A stretch of 64,000 nucleotides of DNA from Enchytraeus crypticus (GCA_905160935.1 CAJHZI010000576.1:1352001-1416000), one strand, 5' to 3'; shown: positions 1-51,400, counted from the stretch's first letter. The notes: a model not told the origin generated them from the sequence alone. Program-made: numbers and translations.

Positions 1-228
1 CAAAAAGACTTAGCTAATACATCCAATTTCTAGTAAACAAATACAAAATGGACAGCATGTCCCCTTTAAGTGAACATTAATATAAAATATCTAAATTGTC
101 GATTATCATAAAAGTTCATAATAATTTTATTATATAACACACCAGTTTGTAAAGTCTCTAGTACGTACTGTTTAACAGCGAGGTCGCTATTAGGTCGTAT
201 ATCAGTGAGAGAGGTCTACTGTACTTAC

Positions 229-38441
<38,213 letters not shown>

Positions 38442-38859
38442 TGTTCCAGTATTGAGAAGTTCACTACTAAAGTGACCTTATGTTTCTGTAGGGTATTGCT
38501 AATGTCTTACTAGTGTATTACTGCATGGTTCACAGTACTGTGCTAATAAGCTTATAGCTCTTGATAGTATCGCTTATTTACACAACGTTAATCCATGATT
38601 CTATAGTACAAATAACAAACATGACAGACATCTATAATGCAAGATATATTGTGAGACTTTGAATATAGCAATAATAATGATATCAGGAGATTCTTTCATA
38701 AAATTTTGTTGAAATACATGTATAGGCCTATATATAATATATACATGTATATATATATATATATATACAATTATATATACATGTATATATACATGAATAT
38801 ACAGTTATATATAATTATATATACACATATTATATAAAGATATATATACAGTACATACG

Positions 38860-38971
<112 letters not shown>

Positions 38972-39747
38972 TAGTAGGTTATGCTATCATGTGCTTCAAG
39001 CGTTTTAGTACATTATTTGTTTTATTGTTTTGTTTCAAGTATTTTATTATAATAGTCGATTATTGATGGCAACATATGTAAAGCTCCATCTACATAACCC
39101 TTGACTATTGCACAGTAAATGAAAGTCAAATAGCAGATCTAAACTGCATACGATGGCAGAAGCGAAACTGTTTGACTTTACTACTGAACAGTGTCTTAAA
39201 CAATCTAATAAAAGAAAGAAACAGAACATAAACACACTATTGACTATTCCAGCGCATGTCTTCACCATGCGACGACCGGCCTACCAGGAGCTCATGCTCG
39301 CTTTATGCGCATATATACTGTAGATCACATCTTATGTTAGATCATACAAAAATTATCTCCATTATTATCAAGATTCTTAAATGCGACACTTGCTAAACTT
39401 ACAGTAGAAATGCGAATGAACAATCTATAAAATAAAAATCAATTTATAGACATTGCTCGCGAATAATAAATTTATGTTGCATTTGTTACATAAGTCGTTC
39501 TCATATGTTAGGCTTACATATCAAACATGGATATCAGTAGATTCCTTTTTCACATATTACAACCTTTACATACTCTAACCGGCGATTCATATCGTATCTA
39601 ATTATCATATCAAGATTCTAATTATACCAGTGACCTAAAATTTTACATGAAAACTCACGATAAACTTAGATTTGCAGCTTCACTTGTCTTAGCGAAGTTT
39701 GAATAGACAGATAGAAAAGGCTAGAGTATGTAAAAATAAAAAGCCGC

Positions 39748-39860
39748 AAAGCTAATGTTAACGTCATTTTCATCTCTCGAAAGCGATATAACCCAAACAT
39801 ACTGATCCGCGGTCGGATATCTTACCCACATCGTCACTGGCTCTAGCCAGTGTAGAGTAC
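39748..39860 (-). repeat. SINE-A copy 10, internal deletion
   Basis: Tail and A-box half are present (CCGCGGTCGGATATCTTACC), but the B box has been deleted. The 5' inverted echo is TCTAGCCAGTG. Confidence 0.84.
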
Positions 39861-40005
39861 AGGCACGGGATTAAAAACCTCATTACTCATCTAATTTAAC
39901 TAAATGTTTTGTTATTATACAATTATACCAGACGTGAATTAACTTAATTTATCTGATTCAGAGAATATACGATTTTAACTTTTTATTCTCTTCGATTATA
40001 GTTTT

Positions 40006-40054
40006 ATAAGTCCTGCTTATATTTGCTTACCCAGCAAATATAAGCAGGACTTAT
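40006..40054. other. Perfect 22-bp inverted repeat
   Basis: Arms ATAAGTCCTGCTTATATTTG+CT (40006-40027) and its exact reverse complement (40033-40054), loop TACCC. It could be a small-RNA hairpin, the core of a palindromic transposon, or a snapback insertion; transcription is unknown. Confidence 0.85.
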
Positions 40055-40344
40055 TGTTAGCTAAATCATAAGACAATTACAAATCCAATAACCTAACAAT
40101 AATAAGTCAATTATCGATAGAGAATGTCTACTGCTATTGTAAGTACACTTGAGGCCTACATGGTGCTGTATGCAGACAATAATTTCTTGCTGATCTAGGC
40201 TCCGCAATTGTTGTCGCTTAGGAAGAAGCCAGACTCGAGTCACTATCACTGAGCAATTGCTGCAAACTGCTGCAGTAGCTTCCTCCGCGTTTTCTTTCTA
40301 TACTTCTAATACTCTATCTCTTACTCTCTCTAAATTTCCCACTC

Positions 40345-40349
<5 letters not shown>

Positions 40350-40390
<41 letters not shown>

Positions 40391-40500
40391 TTTGTCTCGT
40401 GTTCTGCCAAGCTATGCAGGTTCAATGAACAAATTCCATTTCAATCTGCTTTCACTCTCAGAAAAAGCACTCTATTGACTGAAGAGTTGATAATATCAGA
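40350..40500 (-). repeat. GA-tail repeat 3' end with (CT)n
   Basis: (CT)n, GTGTTCTGCCAAGCTATGCA, CACTCTCAGAAAAAGCACTC. In the spacer between VPS13 and NADSYN1. Confidence 0.65.
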
Positions 40501-40864
40501 GTACTTAAGTTAAGTAAATTAAAGTAATAGTAACATAGTAGTCCTTATATCAAACCATTACGAAGCCATTAGTTTAAAAAACACGGTATCTGAGGTTATT
40601 TCCCGTTCCAGGGTTGGTCTACACTAGTGCAACAAATGTCGATATTGCGAATTCTTTCAGAAACAAATTGATGAATTTCGAAAATCGATCATCAAACACG
40701 GCCCAGTCTTGTAAAACAGTTTAAATAAGCAAACTGAAAGCAGCGCAAACTAAAATATTTTTCATATTATTATTACCCAAAATATTTGATACAATTTTTG
40801 TTCAGATGGTCACACTGGAGTCATATCGCACGCGTTACAGAGTTTCTTTGCTTAGACTAGCCTC

Positions 40865-41060
40865 TGTCTTTGTAGTTTCGTTATTTCCTCCTTCACTGCA
40901 CGGCTATTAGTAATCGTAGCCTCTGATAGTGCACTGGTATCAATCGGCTCGGATTTAAGAATAACCGTCTAACATCGTGGGCATTTTTCATTCAAAGCTG
41001 TCAACACTCCCGTCTTCTAATGTTATCGACTGACAGCTCATTCAAGTACTAACGGAGCCC
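40865..41060 (-). repeat. Dispersed repeat R7, copy 2
   Basis: Plus strand: TTTCGTTATTTCCTCCTTCA, GGCTATTAGTAATCGTAG, TTCATTCAAAGCTGTCAACA, the reverse complement of the R7 copy at 3570. Confidence 0.75.
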
Positions 41061-41764
41061 GACATAGCTTAACTTTGTTCATAGATGCGCGTGCTACACC
41101 AAGTGCGCTAGCTCTCCTCCTCCCGTCTCAGTTTAAACAGTTAAACATTTTAAAGGATATTTGATGTGCACTGAATTGTGCAACTTTAATTTCTAAAGTT
41201 AATTGACACTTTACCTTAATATTGCTTTAACTAATTTTAAATTTATTTGTCTAAATTCAAATGCATATTAATACACCATTTTATGGGACACATTTATTCC
41301 AACTTTTTGCAACTTCCCGAATTAAGTAACTTCCAATTTATCCTCAATTTCATCCACACGATATATCACGTCGCTACACACTGCAAAATATATCTGCAGA
41401 CTTACAAGGAAGTATGATGAATGAGTCCGGTTTTATCAGGTTATAATTAAATACAGAGTAATATTGTCATGCTTATCGATTGTTTCCGTGTTGATTACTA
41501 GCAATTCAATTACATCATAATACTTTTATGTATTAGCATTTGTTAAGCGGTTCACTTGAGTAGTAAATTATACAATTAATATGTTTCATCAATTGCAACT
41601 TTAGATATGGTCCAAAAGCCACCGCTGTTACTGCTATTGCAGCTACCACTCTTACTGCTATTGCTGCTGCTGCTAAATTTGATAGTCAGCTATCAAGTAC
41701 GTAATACAAGCAGTACATTGACCAGCTGCAGCGGCTGCTACATCGACAAAAATCAGCTGTCACC

Positions 41765-42035
41765 GCAGCTTGTACGTCAGCTATACAGAGCATTATTCAG
41801 CTGCTGCGGCGGCTACATCGCCAATCAGCTGTCACCGTAGTTTGTACAGCAGCTATACCGAGCACTATTCAGCTGCTGCGGCTGCTACATCGACAATCAG
41901 CTGTCACCGCATCCTGTACAGCAGCTACACCGAGCATTATTCAGCTGCTGCGGCTGCCACATCGACAATCAGATGTCACCGTAGCTTGTACAGCAGCTAC
42001 ACCGAGCATTATTCAGCTGCTGTGGCCACTGCTTA
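41765..42035. repeat. 72-bp minisatellite with open frame
   Basis: About 3.7 copies of a 72-bp unit starting CAGCTGCTGCGGCTGCTACA. It is much more GC-rich than its surroundings. The unit is 24 codons, so one frame stays open (LYSSYTEHYSAAAAAT repeats) to a stop at 42123. No family resemblance, so probably not a gene. Confidence 0.85.
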
Positions 42036-42262
42036 TAATAGACTGTTACTCTGCTGCTGCGGTTATTATATTTACTTGACGAGATATTTGGTCATAAAGT
42101 TGGCAGTGATTCATCACAGATGACTTCTGCAAATTTTGTAGACAGCAAGCAGAGCATGAATTGACCAATATACAGAGCTTACATAATAGTGCACACACTG
42201 TCAGCTAAACAAATAAACACAGTAACCGTCTGCAGCTAAAGATTGAGAAAGATATTGCTAGA

Positions 42263-42319
<57 letters not shown>

Positions 42320-42483
42320 TGGAGAGATTATATCAGAGATATCGACAAAGAGAGTGAGAGAGAGAAAGAAAGAGAAAGAGAGAGAAGAGAGATTGAGATA
42401 GAGATAGATAAGGAGAAACTATCAGAGATATCAACAAAGAGAGAGAGAAAGAGACAGAGAGAGAGAGAGAGAGACAGAGAGAA

Positions 42484-42534
<51 letters not shown>

Positions 42535-43001
42535 AAACGAGAAATATATTGCTAGAAAAATATCTAGCTTAAAAATATTAAATTCCCCATTCAACTGATT
42601 TCAGAGCTGTCCATAAGAATCACATCAGATTAATGTTGAGATAACTTGTAGCTATTATATCCACTACTGCAAGGCTGCTGAAGCTTAATATAATAACATA
42701 GGTTTACAATTCATAGCAAAGTTGACCTAGTATCTAAACAATATTATTTAAATTGATTCAATATAAATAGAAATCAAGAAAACAACATAGGATTTTCTCT
42801 AGACTTATAATTATATGTATATTTTGAGCAAGGCACTCAGCTGAGTTGATTGGAATCTTAATGATGCACTTACAGCTGATAATGTATAGCATATTAAGCA
42901 ATGCATATAGTGTGCTAGAAAAATATACACACTCAAGTGCTTCGCTATCTCTAGTAGTATCTCTCTCTATCTCTCCTTATATCTACATATACAATACAAT
43001 A

Positions 43002-43045
43002 TTATATATATATACATACAGTATATACAAATTTATAGCTACATA

Positions 43046-43108
<63 letters not shown>

Positions 43109-43170
43109 CAGTATATACACAATTTATAGCTACATACACTATATATATATATATATATATACATATATAT
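43002..43170. repeat. (AT)n tracts with a duplicated 65-bp block
   Basis: ATACATACAGTATATACA plus ATTTATAGCTACATACAC occurs twice (43012 and 43101), separated by (AT)n. The Tc1 element inserted at the right end. Confidence 0.85.
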
Positions 43171-43171
43171 A

Positions 43172-44905
43172 CAGTCATGGCCAAAAGTTTAGCACCGATG
43201 AGCATTATTCACTAAAAATTTGTATAATGTGCCTTAGTAACAATAATTCCCAAGTGAAAATCGGTCAATCACTAGAAACAAGATGCTGGGCTGTCACTTG
43301 TTACTAAATACACTTGTTTGATTAAAACAATGATTATTTGCTTGAGTGATTAGTGTCAGGCATGACACACCCTCTGTGAACCAGGCAAGGTAAATATTCC
43401 AGTTTGCAGACGTTCAGCGAGAGACTGTTCAAGCGTAGCCGTAGACTTCACCAGTGACCCTCAAGTAACTTGTTGGTTGTTAGGAAGTTATTGTCTGTTA
43501 CGTAACTGACTCTGGTCCACTATTTGGTACTTACGCCCTCTTTTGTCAGCCCAGCTTAAGTATGTATCTCTCTCCTACTGGTCATTTGATAAATCGACTT
43601 GAATAGTTCACAGTGTAGGACAGGAGTTAAGCCATTTATTGAATTATCACTAGAATTCCATTGTAGTAGCAAAACAACTTAGTTTTTGACATTTTGCATA
43701 CAATATTATACTCATAAGGTAATAGATTAGAAATTGTATCAGCACAATGGGAAAATCCAAAGAAACTTCTCCTACAAAGCGTGCACAAATTGTGGTACTG
43801 CATGAGCTGAACATGTCTCATAGTGAGGTAGCTAGACGTTTACACATAGCCAAGTCGACAGTGACTCGAGCTATATCGAGAATGAATGAACTGAAGGGCT
43901 ATAAGTCTCGCAGAAGGTCTGGACGTCCGCGCATCACCTCGCCTCGCACTGACAGAAAAGTCCGACGTGTTGCTACAGCGCATCCAACCTGGTCATCAGC
44001 GCAAATTGCTTCTCAGACACGATCAGCAGTAAGTGGCAGGACTGTGAGAAGACGTCTTCTAACTGAATTCAACCTACCATCGCGACGCCCAGCAAGGAAA
44101 CCTCGCCTGACCGCCAAGAATATTAAGGATCGCCTGAGGTTCTGTAGAATCTACCGTCACTGGACGTGTGATAATTGGATGAAAGCTCTCTTTTCGGACG
44201 AATCAACGTTCTCGCAGTTCAGATCCTACATCAGAAACGTGCGGCGTCCAGCAAATCAACGGTATAACACCCGCTATGTGATACCGTCTGTGCGGCAAGT
44301 ACCAACAATAATGGTCTGGGGAGCTTCTTGGAACTGGTAGAGGTGGCCTATGGTGTATGCCGAAAAATACTTCGATCAGCGGACAGAAATATCTATCAGT
44401 TTTGCAAGATAAACTATTGTTAAACATGGAATTGCTTAACTGTTCAATATTTCAGCATGATGGAGCGCCCTGCCATCCGTCAGCCATTGTTACCAACTGG
44501 CTCACTAAACAAGGTGTGGAGGTCCTTGGACCTTGGCCTGGGTCTAGTTCAGATCTCAATCCTATTGAAAAACTGTGGATATGCATGAAACAGAAGGTAG
44601 CAGCAATGAATCCGTCATCTGAACAAGAACTTATAAAAGCAATTAAGCGAGTGCGGACTAGCGAAATAACACCCGAGTACTGTCGCAATCTTGTGCATTC
44701 CATGCCTGATCGGATTAAAGCAGTCATTGCAAACAAAGGAAGGCACACCAGATACTGAGACTAGTGAAAATATGTATGTAGTACATTGACATTTAATAAA
44801 CATAAACAGTAGTTGCTTTACTTTTAGCACGTCTGGCGCTACAGATTAATGTATGGCAAGTTTAGTGTATTTATCTAATCGGTGCTAAACTTTTGGTCAT
44901 AGCTG
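43172..44905 (+). mobile_element. Tc1/mariner element, near-intact
   Basis: Ends are about 30-bp terminal inverted repeats, CAGTCATGGCCAAAAGTTTA on the left and CAGCTATGACCAAAAGTTTA as the complement of the right end, with 3 mismatches, flanked by TA on both sides (43170-43171, 44906-44907) as Tc1 insertion requires. Length 1,734 bp, normal for the superfamily. It carries one transposase gene with a frameshift, so it looks recently active but is now unable to move itself. Confidence 0.95.
43747..44758 (+). pseudogene. Tc1-like transposase, one frameshift
   Basis: Starts MGKSKETSPTKRAQIVVLHE with the paired helix-turn-helix DNA-binding region (SEVARRLHIAKSTVTRAI and the GRPRIT hook), then DDE catalytic landmarks: LFSDESTF, FQHDGAPCH and SDLNPIEKLW, the expected DD34E triad. 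The frame breaks near 44320-44330: the first part runs into TAG at 44338-44340, while RGGLWCMPKNTSI continues in another frame to TGA at 44758. The C terminus is otherwise full. Known members are about 340 residues, which this would equal without the break. Confidence 0.93.
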
Positions 44906-44907
44906 TA

Positions 44908-45340
44908 TGTCTCTGTCTATGTCTCTGTCTATACCTCTGTATATATCTTTTGTCTCTCTATATGCCTCTGATCTTGACAACAGAGAAGTTATTGTCCTGT
45001 TTAAGTGTGGTCACTGCTACTGGACATTCCTTGTTAAAACCGCAATACTTACCATATACGTAAAATCTAAATGAAAGCTGTTATATTTTTGTTCCTAGAC
45101 TGCTGTTGCACTGTTAAAAACTAATATTTAATCCTACGATGATAAAGAAACTAAACGGTTAAATTGTATTATTATATGAGATGTAATGTTCTAAGATGCA
45201 GTCTGGGACCTGCCTGCTTATGGTCTATAATTTGGTATCTGCCTGTTTATATGAGATGTAATGTTCTATAGTCTGGGACCTGCCTGTTTATGGTCTATAA
45301 TTTGGTGTCTGCCTGTTTACATGAGCTGTATGTATTATAG
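44908..45340. other. Region before first visible NADSYN1 exon
   Basis: AT-rich; a short TCTCTGTCTATG repeat at 44908-44940, then two imperfect copies of the exon a acceptor region (see 45180-45355). No upstream coding exon visible. Confidence 0.75.
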
Positions 45341-45360
45341 CCTAGGACCTGCCTGTTGGT
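45180..45360. repeat. NADSYN1: Tandem duplication of NADSYN1 exon a acceptor
   Basis: GATGTAATGTTCTA..GTCTGGGACCTGCCTG occurs at 45180 and 45255, and the true junction at 45325-45360 is the third unit. Each has AG followed by (C/T)CTNGGACCTGCCTG, coding LGPAC. Acceptors are at 45202, 45272 and 45341; the last two are 69 bp apart and in an open frame. Confidence 0.9.
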
Positions 45361-45492
45361 TGTGGGACTACCTAAGACGCAGTGGAGCAGGCGGCTACTT
45401 CCTGCCACTGAGCGGAGGTATCGACAGTTCCAGCACAGCCTGCATCGTGTCCTCCATGTGCAGACAAGTGTGTGCGGCCGTCAAACAGGGAG
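45341..45492 (+). CDS. NADSYN1: NADSYN1 exon a (PP-loop)
   Basis: Encodes [14 protein letters not shown] and [20 protein letters not shown], the ATP pyrophosphatase loop. The donor GTGTGT at 45493 is itself the start of a 130-bp (GT)n-rich tract. Phase 1 out. Confidence 0.95.
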
Positions 45493-48400
45493 GTGTGTGT
45501 GTGCGAGTGAGTGTGTGTGTGTGTGTGTGGTGTGTGTGTGTGTGTGTGCGACGTGTGTGTGAGTGTGTGTGTGTGCGTGTGTGTTTGTGTGTGCGGCGTG
45601 AGTGTGTATGGCGTGTGTGTGTGTTTTTGATTTTTAAATTGTATTAATTTAAATTTAATTTAAATTAATTTTAATTGTTTTAATTTTAAATTTGGGTTTT
45701 AAATTGTTTGAAAGTTTTTTTTATGGAAAACATTAACAATATCGGTTGTTTAATATAAGTTGTTGTGTTCTTGTAATTGTTTTAATGCTCAGTGTTGTCA
45801 TGGACTGTTGTTATTTAGGCACACAGACACTGGAGGATGTGCGGCGTGTGGTATGTGACGCTAGTTATGTGCCGGACATTGTTTTAATGCTCAGTGTTGT
45901 CATGGACTGTTGTTGTTTAGACACTCAGACGCTAGAAGATGTGCAGCGTGTGGTGTGTGACGCTAGTTATGTGCCTGAGAGTGCTGAGGAGTTGTGTGAG
46001 CGAGTGTTCACCACGTGTTACATGGGCTCTAACAATAGTTCTGTCGAGACAAGGGACTTGGCGCAGGACCTGGCTAAACAAATAGGCAGGTCTGTGAGAC
46101 GGGTCCTCGTGTTTGTTTACTCGCTTGATCGTCGGCGTTATTAATTTAGTTATTCGCTTGATCGCTAACTTTATTCGTTTAGTTACTCCTTTACCGCACA
46201 CTTTGCATTAGTTTCTTCATTAGCTTTTTACTAGTTTTTACTCACATCTTGATTAAAAGTCACCAATCGATAAAATAAATGCAATGTTATGTATAAAACT
46301 AAAACGTTTGAAGTCTCTTATATCGTTGAATTGATTGGTTATACGATCAATTGATCGATTGCACGGTGAATTGATTGATAGTACGCTGAATTGATTGATG
46401 GTACGATGAATTGATTGATTGTGTGATGAATTGATTGGTTATATGATGAATTGATTGATTGTGTGATGAATTGATTGGTTATATGATGAATTGATTGATT
46501 GTGTGATGAATTGATTGGTTATATGATGAATTGATTCATTGTGTGATGAATTCATTGGTTGTTCGATGAATTGATTGATTGTGTGATGAATTGATTGGTT
46601 ATACGATGAAATGATTGATTGTGTGATGAATTGATTGATTGTGTGATGAATTGATTGTGTGATGAATTGATTGGTTGTACAATGAATTGATTGATTATAC
46701 AATGAATTGATTGATTGTACGATTTATAGATTGTGTTATGAATTGATTAGTTGTGTTATGAATTGGCTGTACGATGAATTGATTGTATGATAAATTAATT
46801 GATTGTATGATTAATTAATTGGTTGTATGATGAATCGATTGATCGTGTGATGAATTGTTTGATTGATGAATCGATTGATCGTGTGATGAATTGTTTGATT
46901 GATGAATTGATTGATTGTGTGATGAATTGTTTGATTGATGAATTGATTGATTGTGTGACGAATTGTTTGATTGATGAATTGATTGATTGTGTGATTAATT
47001 GATTGTGTCATGAATTGATTGGTTGTACGATTAATTGATTGTGTGATGAACTGTTCTCAGCTATCATCTGACGATCAACATAGAGCCGGCTGTCAGCGCT
47101 GTGCTGCTCATCTTCTCGACTGTCTTCAGTCTCTCTCCTAAGTACAAAGTGCACGGAGGTTCTGCCAGAGAGAACATTGCTCTGCAGAACATACAGGTGT
47201 TACTGAATGTCTCAATAGCGCAATGGTTAGAGGTGTAGATAACGTCATGAAGTTTTAAATGACAGATCCGGAGGTGAATTGAACCCTCGTGGGTTCGAAT
47301 CGCAGCCGCGCTGATCTGAGAGTAAAATCTCGGGCATTCACTGGACTGGCTACACGGAAAATGGACAAAATTGTCTAACGGATTTAACATGTGGTATTAA
47401 AGTGATAGATATCAACGTAGTTAATCATTTCACTGTGATGTGTGTTATTATTATTATTATTATGTTACAGTGCTGTCGTTTAACTCAATCGTGATCTTCT
47501 TCTTCTTCTTCTAGTGCACTTCCTAGCGGCAGGTCCATCGCATATAGCTCTTCCAACCAATTCCATCCTCAGCCTTCTTTTTCATCTCTATATATGAATT
47601 TATTATCGGATCATCCAGAATCCCATGTCTCGGTCTTCCTCTTAACTCTTTTCCCTTGCGCTCTTCCTTCTATTACATTGTGATAACACTTGTGATAACA
47701 CCTGTGATAACAATCTGATAAAATAAAATAAAAATATAACACTTGTGATAACACTTGTGATAATACTAGTGATAACAATTCTGATAAGAGTTATGATAAC
47801 TCTTGTAATAACACTTGTGATAAAGCTCTGATAACACTTGTGATAACACTTGTGATAGCACTTGTGATAAAGCTCTGATAACACTTGTGATAACACTTCT
47901 GATAACACTTGTGATAACACTTGTGATAACTCTGGGGATATCACTTGTGATAACTCTTGTGATAACACTGATGATAACTCTTGTGATAACACTTGTGATA
48001 ACACTTGTGATATCACTTGTGATAACTCTTGTGATAACGCTTGGGATAACCCTTGTGATAACTCTTGTGATAACACTTGTGATAACTCTTGTGATAACAC
48101 TTGGGGTAACTCTTGTGATAACACTTGGGGTAACTCTTGTGATAACACTTGTGATAATAATTGTGATAACACTTGTGATAACAATTATGATAAGTATTAT
48201 GATAACTCTTGTGATAACAATTGTGCTATCACTTGTGATAACAATTCTTATAACAATTCTGATAACACTTGTGATGGCAGTTATGATAACACTTGTGATA
48301 ACACTTGTGATAACACTGGTAATTACGCTTATGACAACACCTGTGTCTAACACTGCTTGCTTTGCACACAGGCTCGCCTGAGGATGGTGCTGGCCTACCT

Positions 48401-51400
48401 GTTTGCTCAGTTGACTCTGTGGGCTCGAGGAAGGTCAGGGGGTCTGCTGGTGCTAGGTTCAGCCAATGTGGACGAGAGGTGTCTGCCTTTATTCCTCCTG
48501 TCTGGTTATACCATAGTACCAAATCACATGTGGGCGTTATGTGAAAGAAATATGTGTATTGAACAAATATTAGTTTTAAAATCAAGTATTTTATTGTAAT
48601 TTGAGCATTCTTGTTGCAGAATTGAGCCTTGATATCATGTATTATACAGGCTAAACAGGAATGTTTTCTCAGGGAATGACGCCCTTGCCCAGTAAATGTT
48701 AGTCGGAGCTGAGGAAGGCACAGGGGGCCCACCTCGTCATAAGCAGAATCTCCCAAGAATAATGGTATATCAAAAAGAATGTTAGATGATGTAAAGCTCC
48801 ATTGATATGTGGACATGAAAAGGAAACGTACGATATAGATGTGTGGGGGCGTTATATACCAACCATGGACCTGCCTGTAGGCAGTGCACTAAGAGAGAGA
48901 GAGAGAGAGAGAGATTTATTATTATACGTGTACGTATTAAGAAAGGTATTGGGAAGCCACTACAGAAGACTTTTTCTCAAGCAATAGGCTACATATCGTA
49001 TGGGTAAGGCATTGCCTTTTGTTGAAGAGATTAACTTGTTGATCTATATAGTGCTTTATATGGAGTGTGAAAGCAGACTCTTGGTTTGAATATGTGCCTT
49101 GGCCTTGCCGCTTAGTAGTACACTAGTGAGAGAATGCGTAACGTATTATTATTTGTTGTCTACAACATATTGTTATTTGTTGTCCACAGCATATTGTTAT
49201 TTGTTGTCTACAACATATTGTTATTTGTTGTCTACAACATATTGTTATTTGTTGTCTACAACATATTGTTATTTGTTGTCTACAACATATTGTTATTTGT
49301 TGCCTACAACATATTGTTATTTCTTGTCTACAACATATTGTTATTTCTTGTCTACAACATATTGTTATTTCTTGTCTACAACATATTGTTATTTCTTGTC
49401 TACAACATATTGTTATTTCTTGTCTACAACATATTGTTATTTCTTGTCTACAACATATTGTTATTTGTTGTTTACAACATATTGTTATTTCTTGTCTACA
49501 GCTTGCGTGGCTACATGACGAAGTATGATTGCTCCAGTGCTGATGTAAATCCTATCGGTGGCATCAGTAAAACCGATCTACGCAAGTTCATCCTCTACTG
49601 CACGCACGCCTTCAATCTACCTGCACTCAAGAAGTATGTGTGCGCTTATGTGTGTGTATATGTGCGTGTATGTGTATGTATGTGTGCGTTAATGTGTGTG
49701 TATGTGTGCGTTTATGTGTGTGTACGTGTATCACTTAAATATTATGTCTAATTTACAATAGGAAAGCAACGCAGTGGTTTGCAAAGAGCCTCAATGACAG
49801 GCTGCATACGTGACCCTTTCGAAGATATAATTTTTAAATTTATTTAAATGTATCATTTACCGCTAAGGTTTCCCGATGTCAGATGCCTAATTCTTATTGC
49901 AAGTCTTAATTGGATTGATCCAGCGTATGTTGAAGCTGCTTTTCTACATCGTATTTCTTTTGGGTTCAAAACTTCCAATTTTGATCATAATCTTTAGCTT
50001 AAACAGTTTTGAGATCTTTGATTGGCTCGGGGCCTATTGAATATTCATACTGTCTTGTTTTGATTGGTGCAGGATATACGAAGCTCCGCCCACAGCTGAG
50101 CTTGAGCCACTGGCTGAGGGGCAGGTGGCACAGCTGGACGAGGTCGCTATCTAATATCTCTCTAAATAGTTTAATAATTAACAATTAATTGTGAATAATT
50201 AATTAAATTCGTCTGTAATCATTGTTTTACATCATAAAGAATTGAGGTCCAGTGTAATGTATATTTACTGCGAATATTGCACAGAATTCTTATCAGCATT
50301 TTTAGAACATTCCCGTGATTGATTATTGATTAATTGAAGAGATATGATTGATTGATTGTTGTAGTCGCTTGTTGATGCTATATTGATCAGCTTTGATGCA
50401 TCAATTGATTAATTGGTCGACTGATTGCAATACAGAATAATCAATCGATTGATTGATTTATTGATTGTGTGATTACTTGATTGATTCATTTATTGATTGT
50501 TGGATCGATCGTTGATTGATTGATTGATTTATTGATTGAGTGATTGATTATTATATTTATTTATTTATTGATTGAGTGATTGATTATTATATTTATTTAT
50601 GTATTGATTGAGTGATTGATTATTTTATTTATTTATTGATTGAGTGATTTATTTATTTTATTGATTGATTGATTATTTAATTGATTGATTTATTGATTGA
50701 TTGACTGACTGATCGGTAGGTTGACATGGGTATGACATATGAGGAGCTGTCGCTGTATGGGAGGTTGCGACAGCCTGGCCGCTGTGGTCCATACAGTATG
50801 TTCAACAAGCTCCTCTCTGTCTGGAAACAGAAGTTCTCCGCTCAAGAGGTCTTAACTTTTGACTTTTAACTTTTAACTGGTTGGAGCCAGTGGCGTTGTC
50901 GGTAGGATACTCGACTGCGGATCAGATGGTGCGGAGTCCAAATCCTGGGCTCGCCTGTCACTGACATCGCTTTCGAGTGAGAAAACTGACGTTAGTCTTA
51001 GCTTTATCAGCTTTATCAGATTTAGTTTCGTAATGATTTAGACCTTTATCTATCAGATTTAGTTTGTAATGATTTAGACCTCTATCTATCAGATTTAGTT
51101 TGTAGTGATTTAGACCTCTATCTATCAGATTTAGTTTGTAGTGATTTAGACCTCTATCTATCAGATTTAGTTTGTAATGATTTAGACCTCTATCTGTCAG
51201 ATTTAGTTTGTAATGATTTAGACCTCTATCGATCAGATTCAGTTTGTAATGATTTAGACCTCTATCTATCAGATTTGAGCGAAGTTTGATAACGATTTAG
51301 ATGACTTGTTGTTGTTGTTGGCAGGTAGCAGACAAGGTGAAACACTTCTTCCGCTCGTACGCCATCAATCGGCACAAGATGACGGTGCTGACTCCTGCCT

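Noticed and set aside
42328-42594. 88-codon Ser/Leu frame
   Set aside because: Translation of (GA)n; no coding signal.
47642-48381. Long open frames on both strands (160-195 codons)
   Set aside because: They are translations of the 12-bp intron minisatellite in NADSYN1; a 12-bp unit keeps all frames open, and composition is only a few residues.
49099-49751. Frames of 139 and 205 codons
   Set aside because: They read through the 24-bp minisatellite into exon e; only the exon part is coding.
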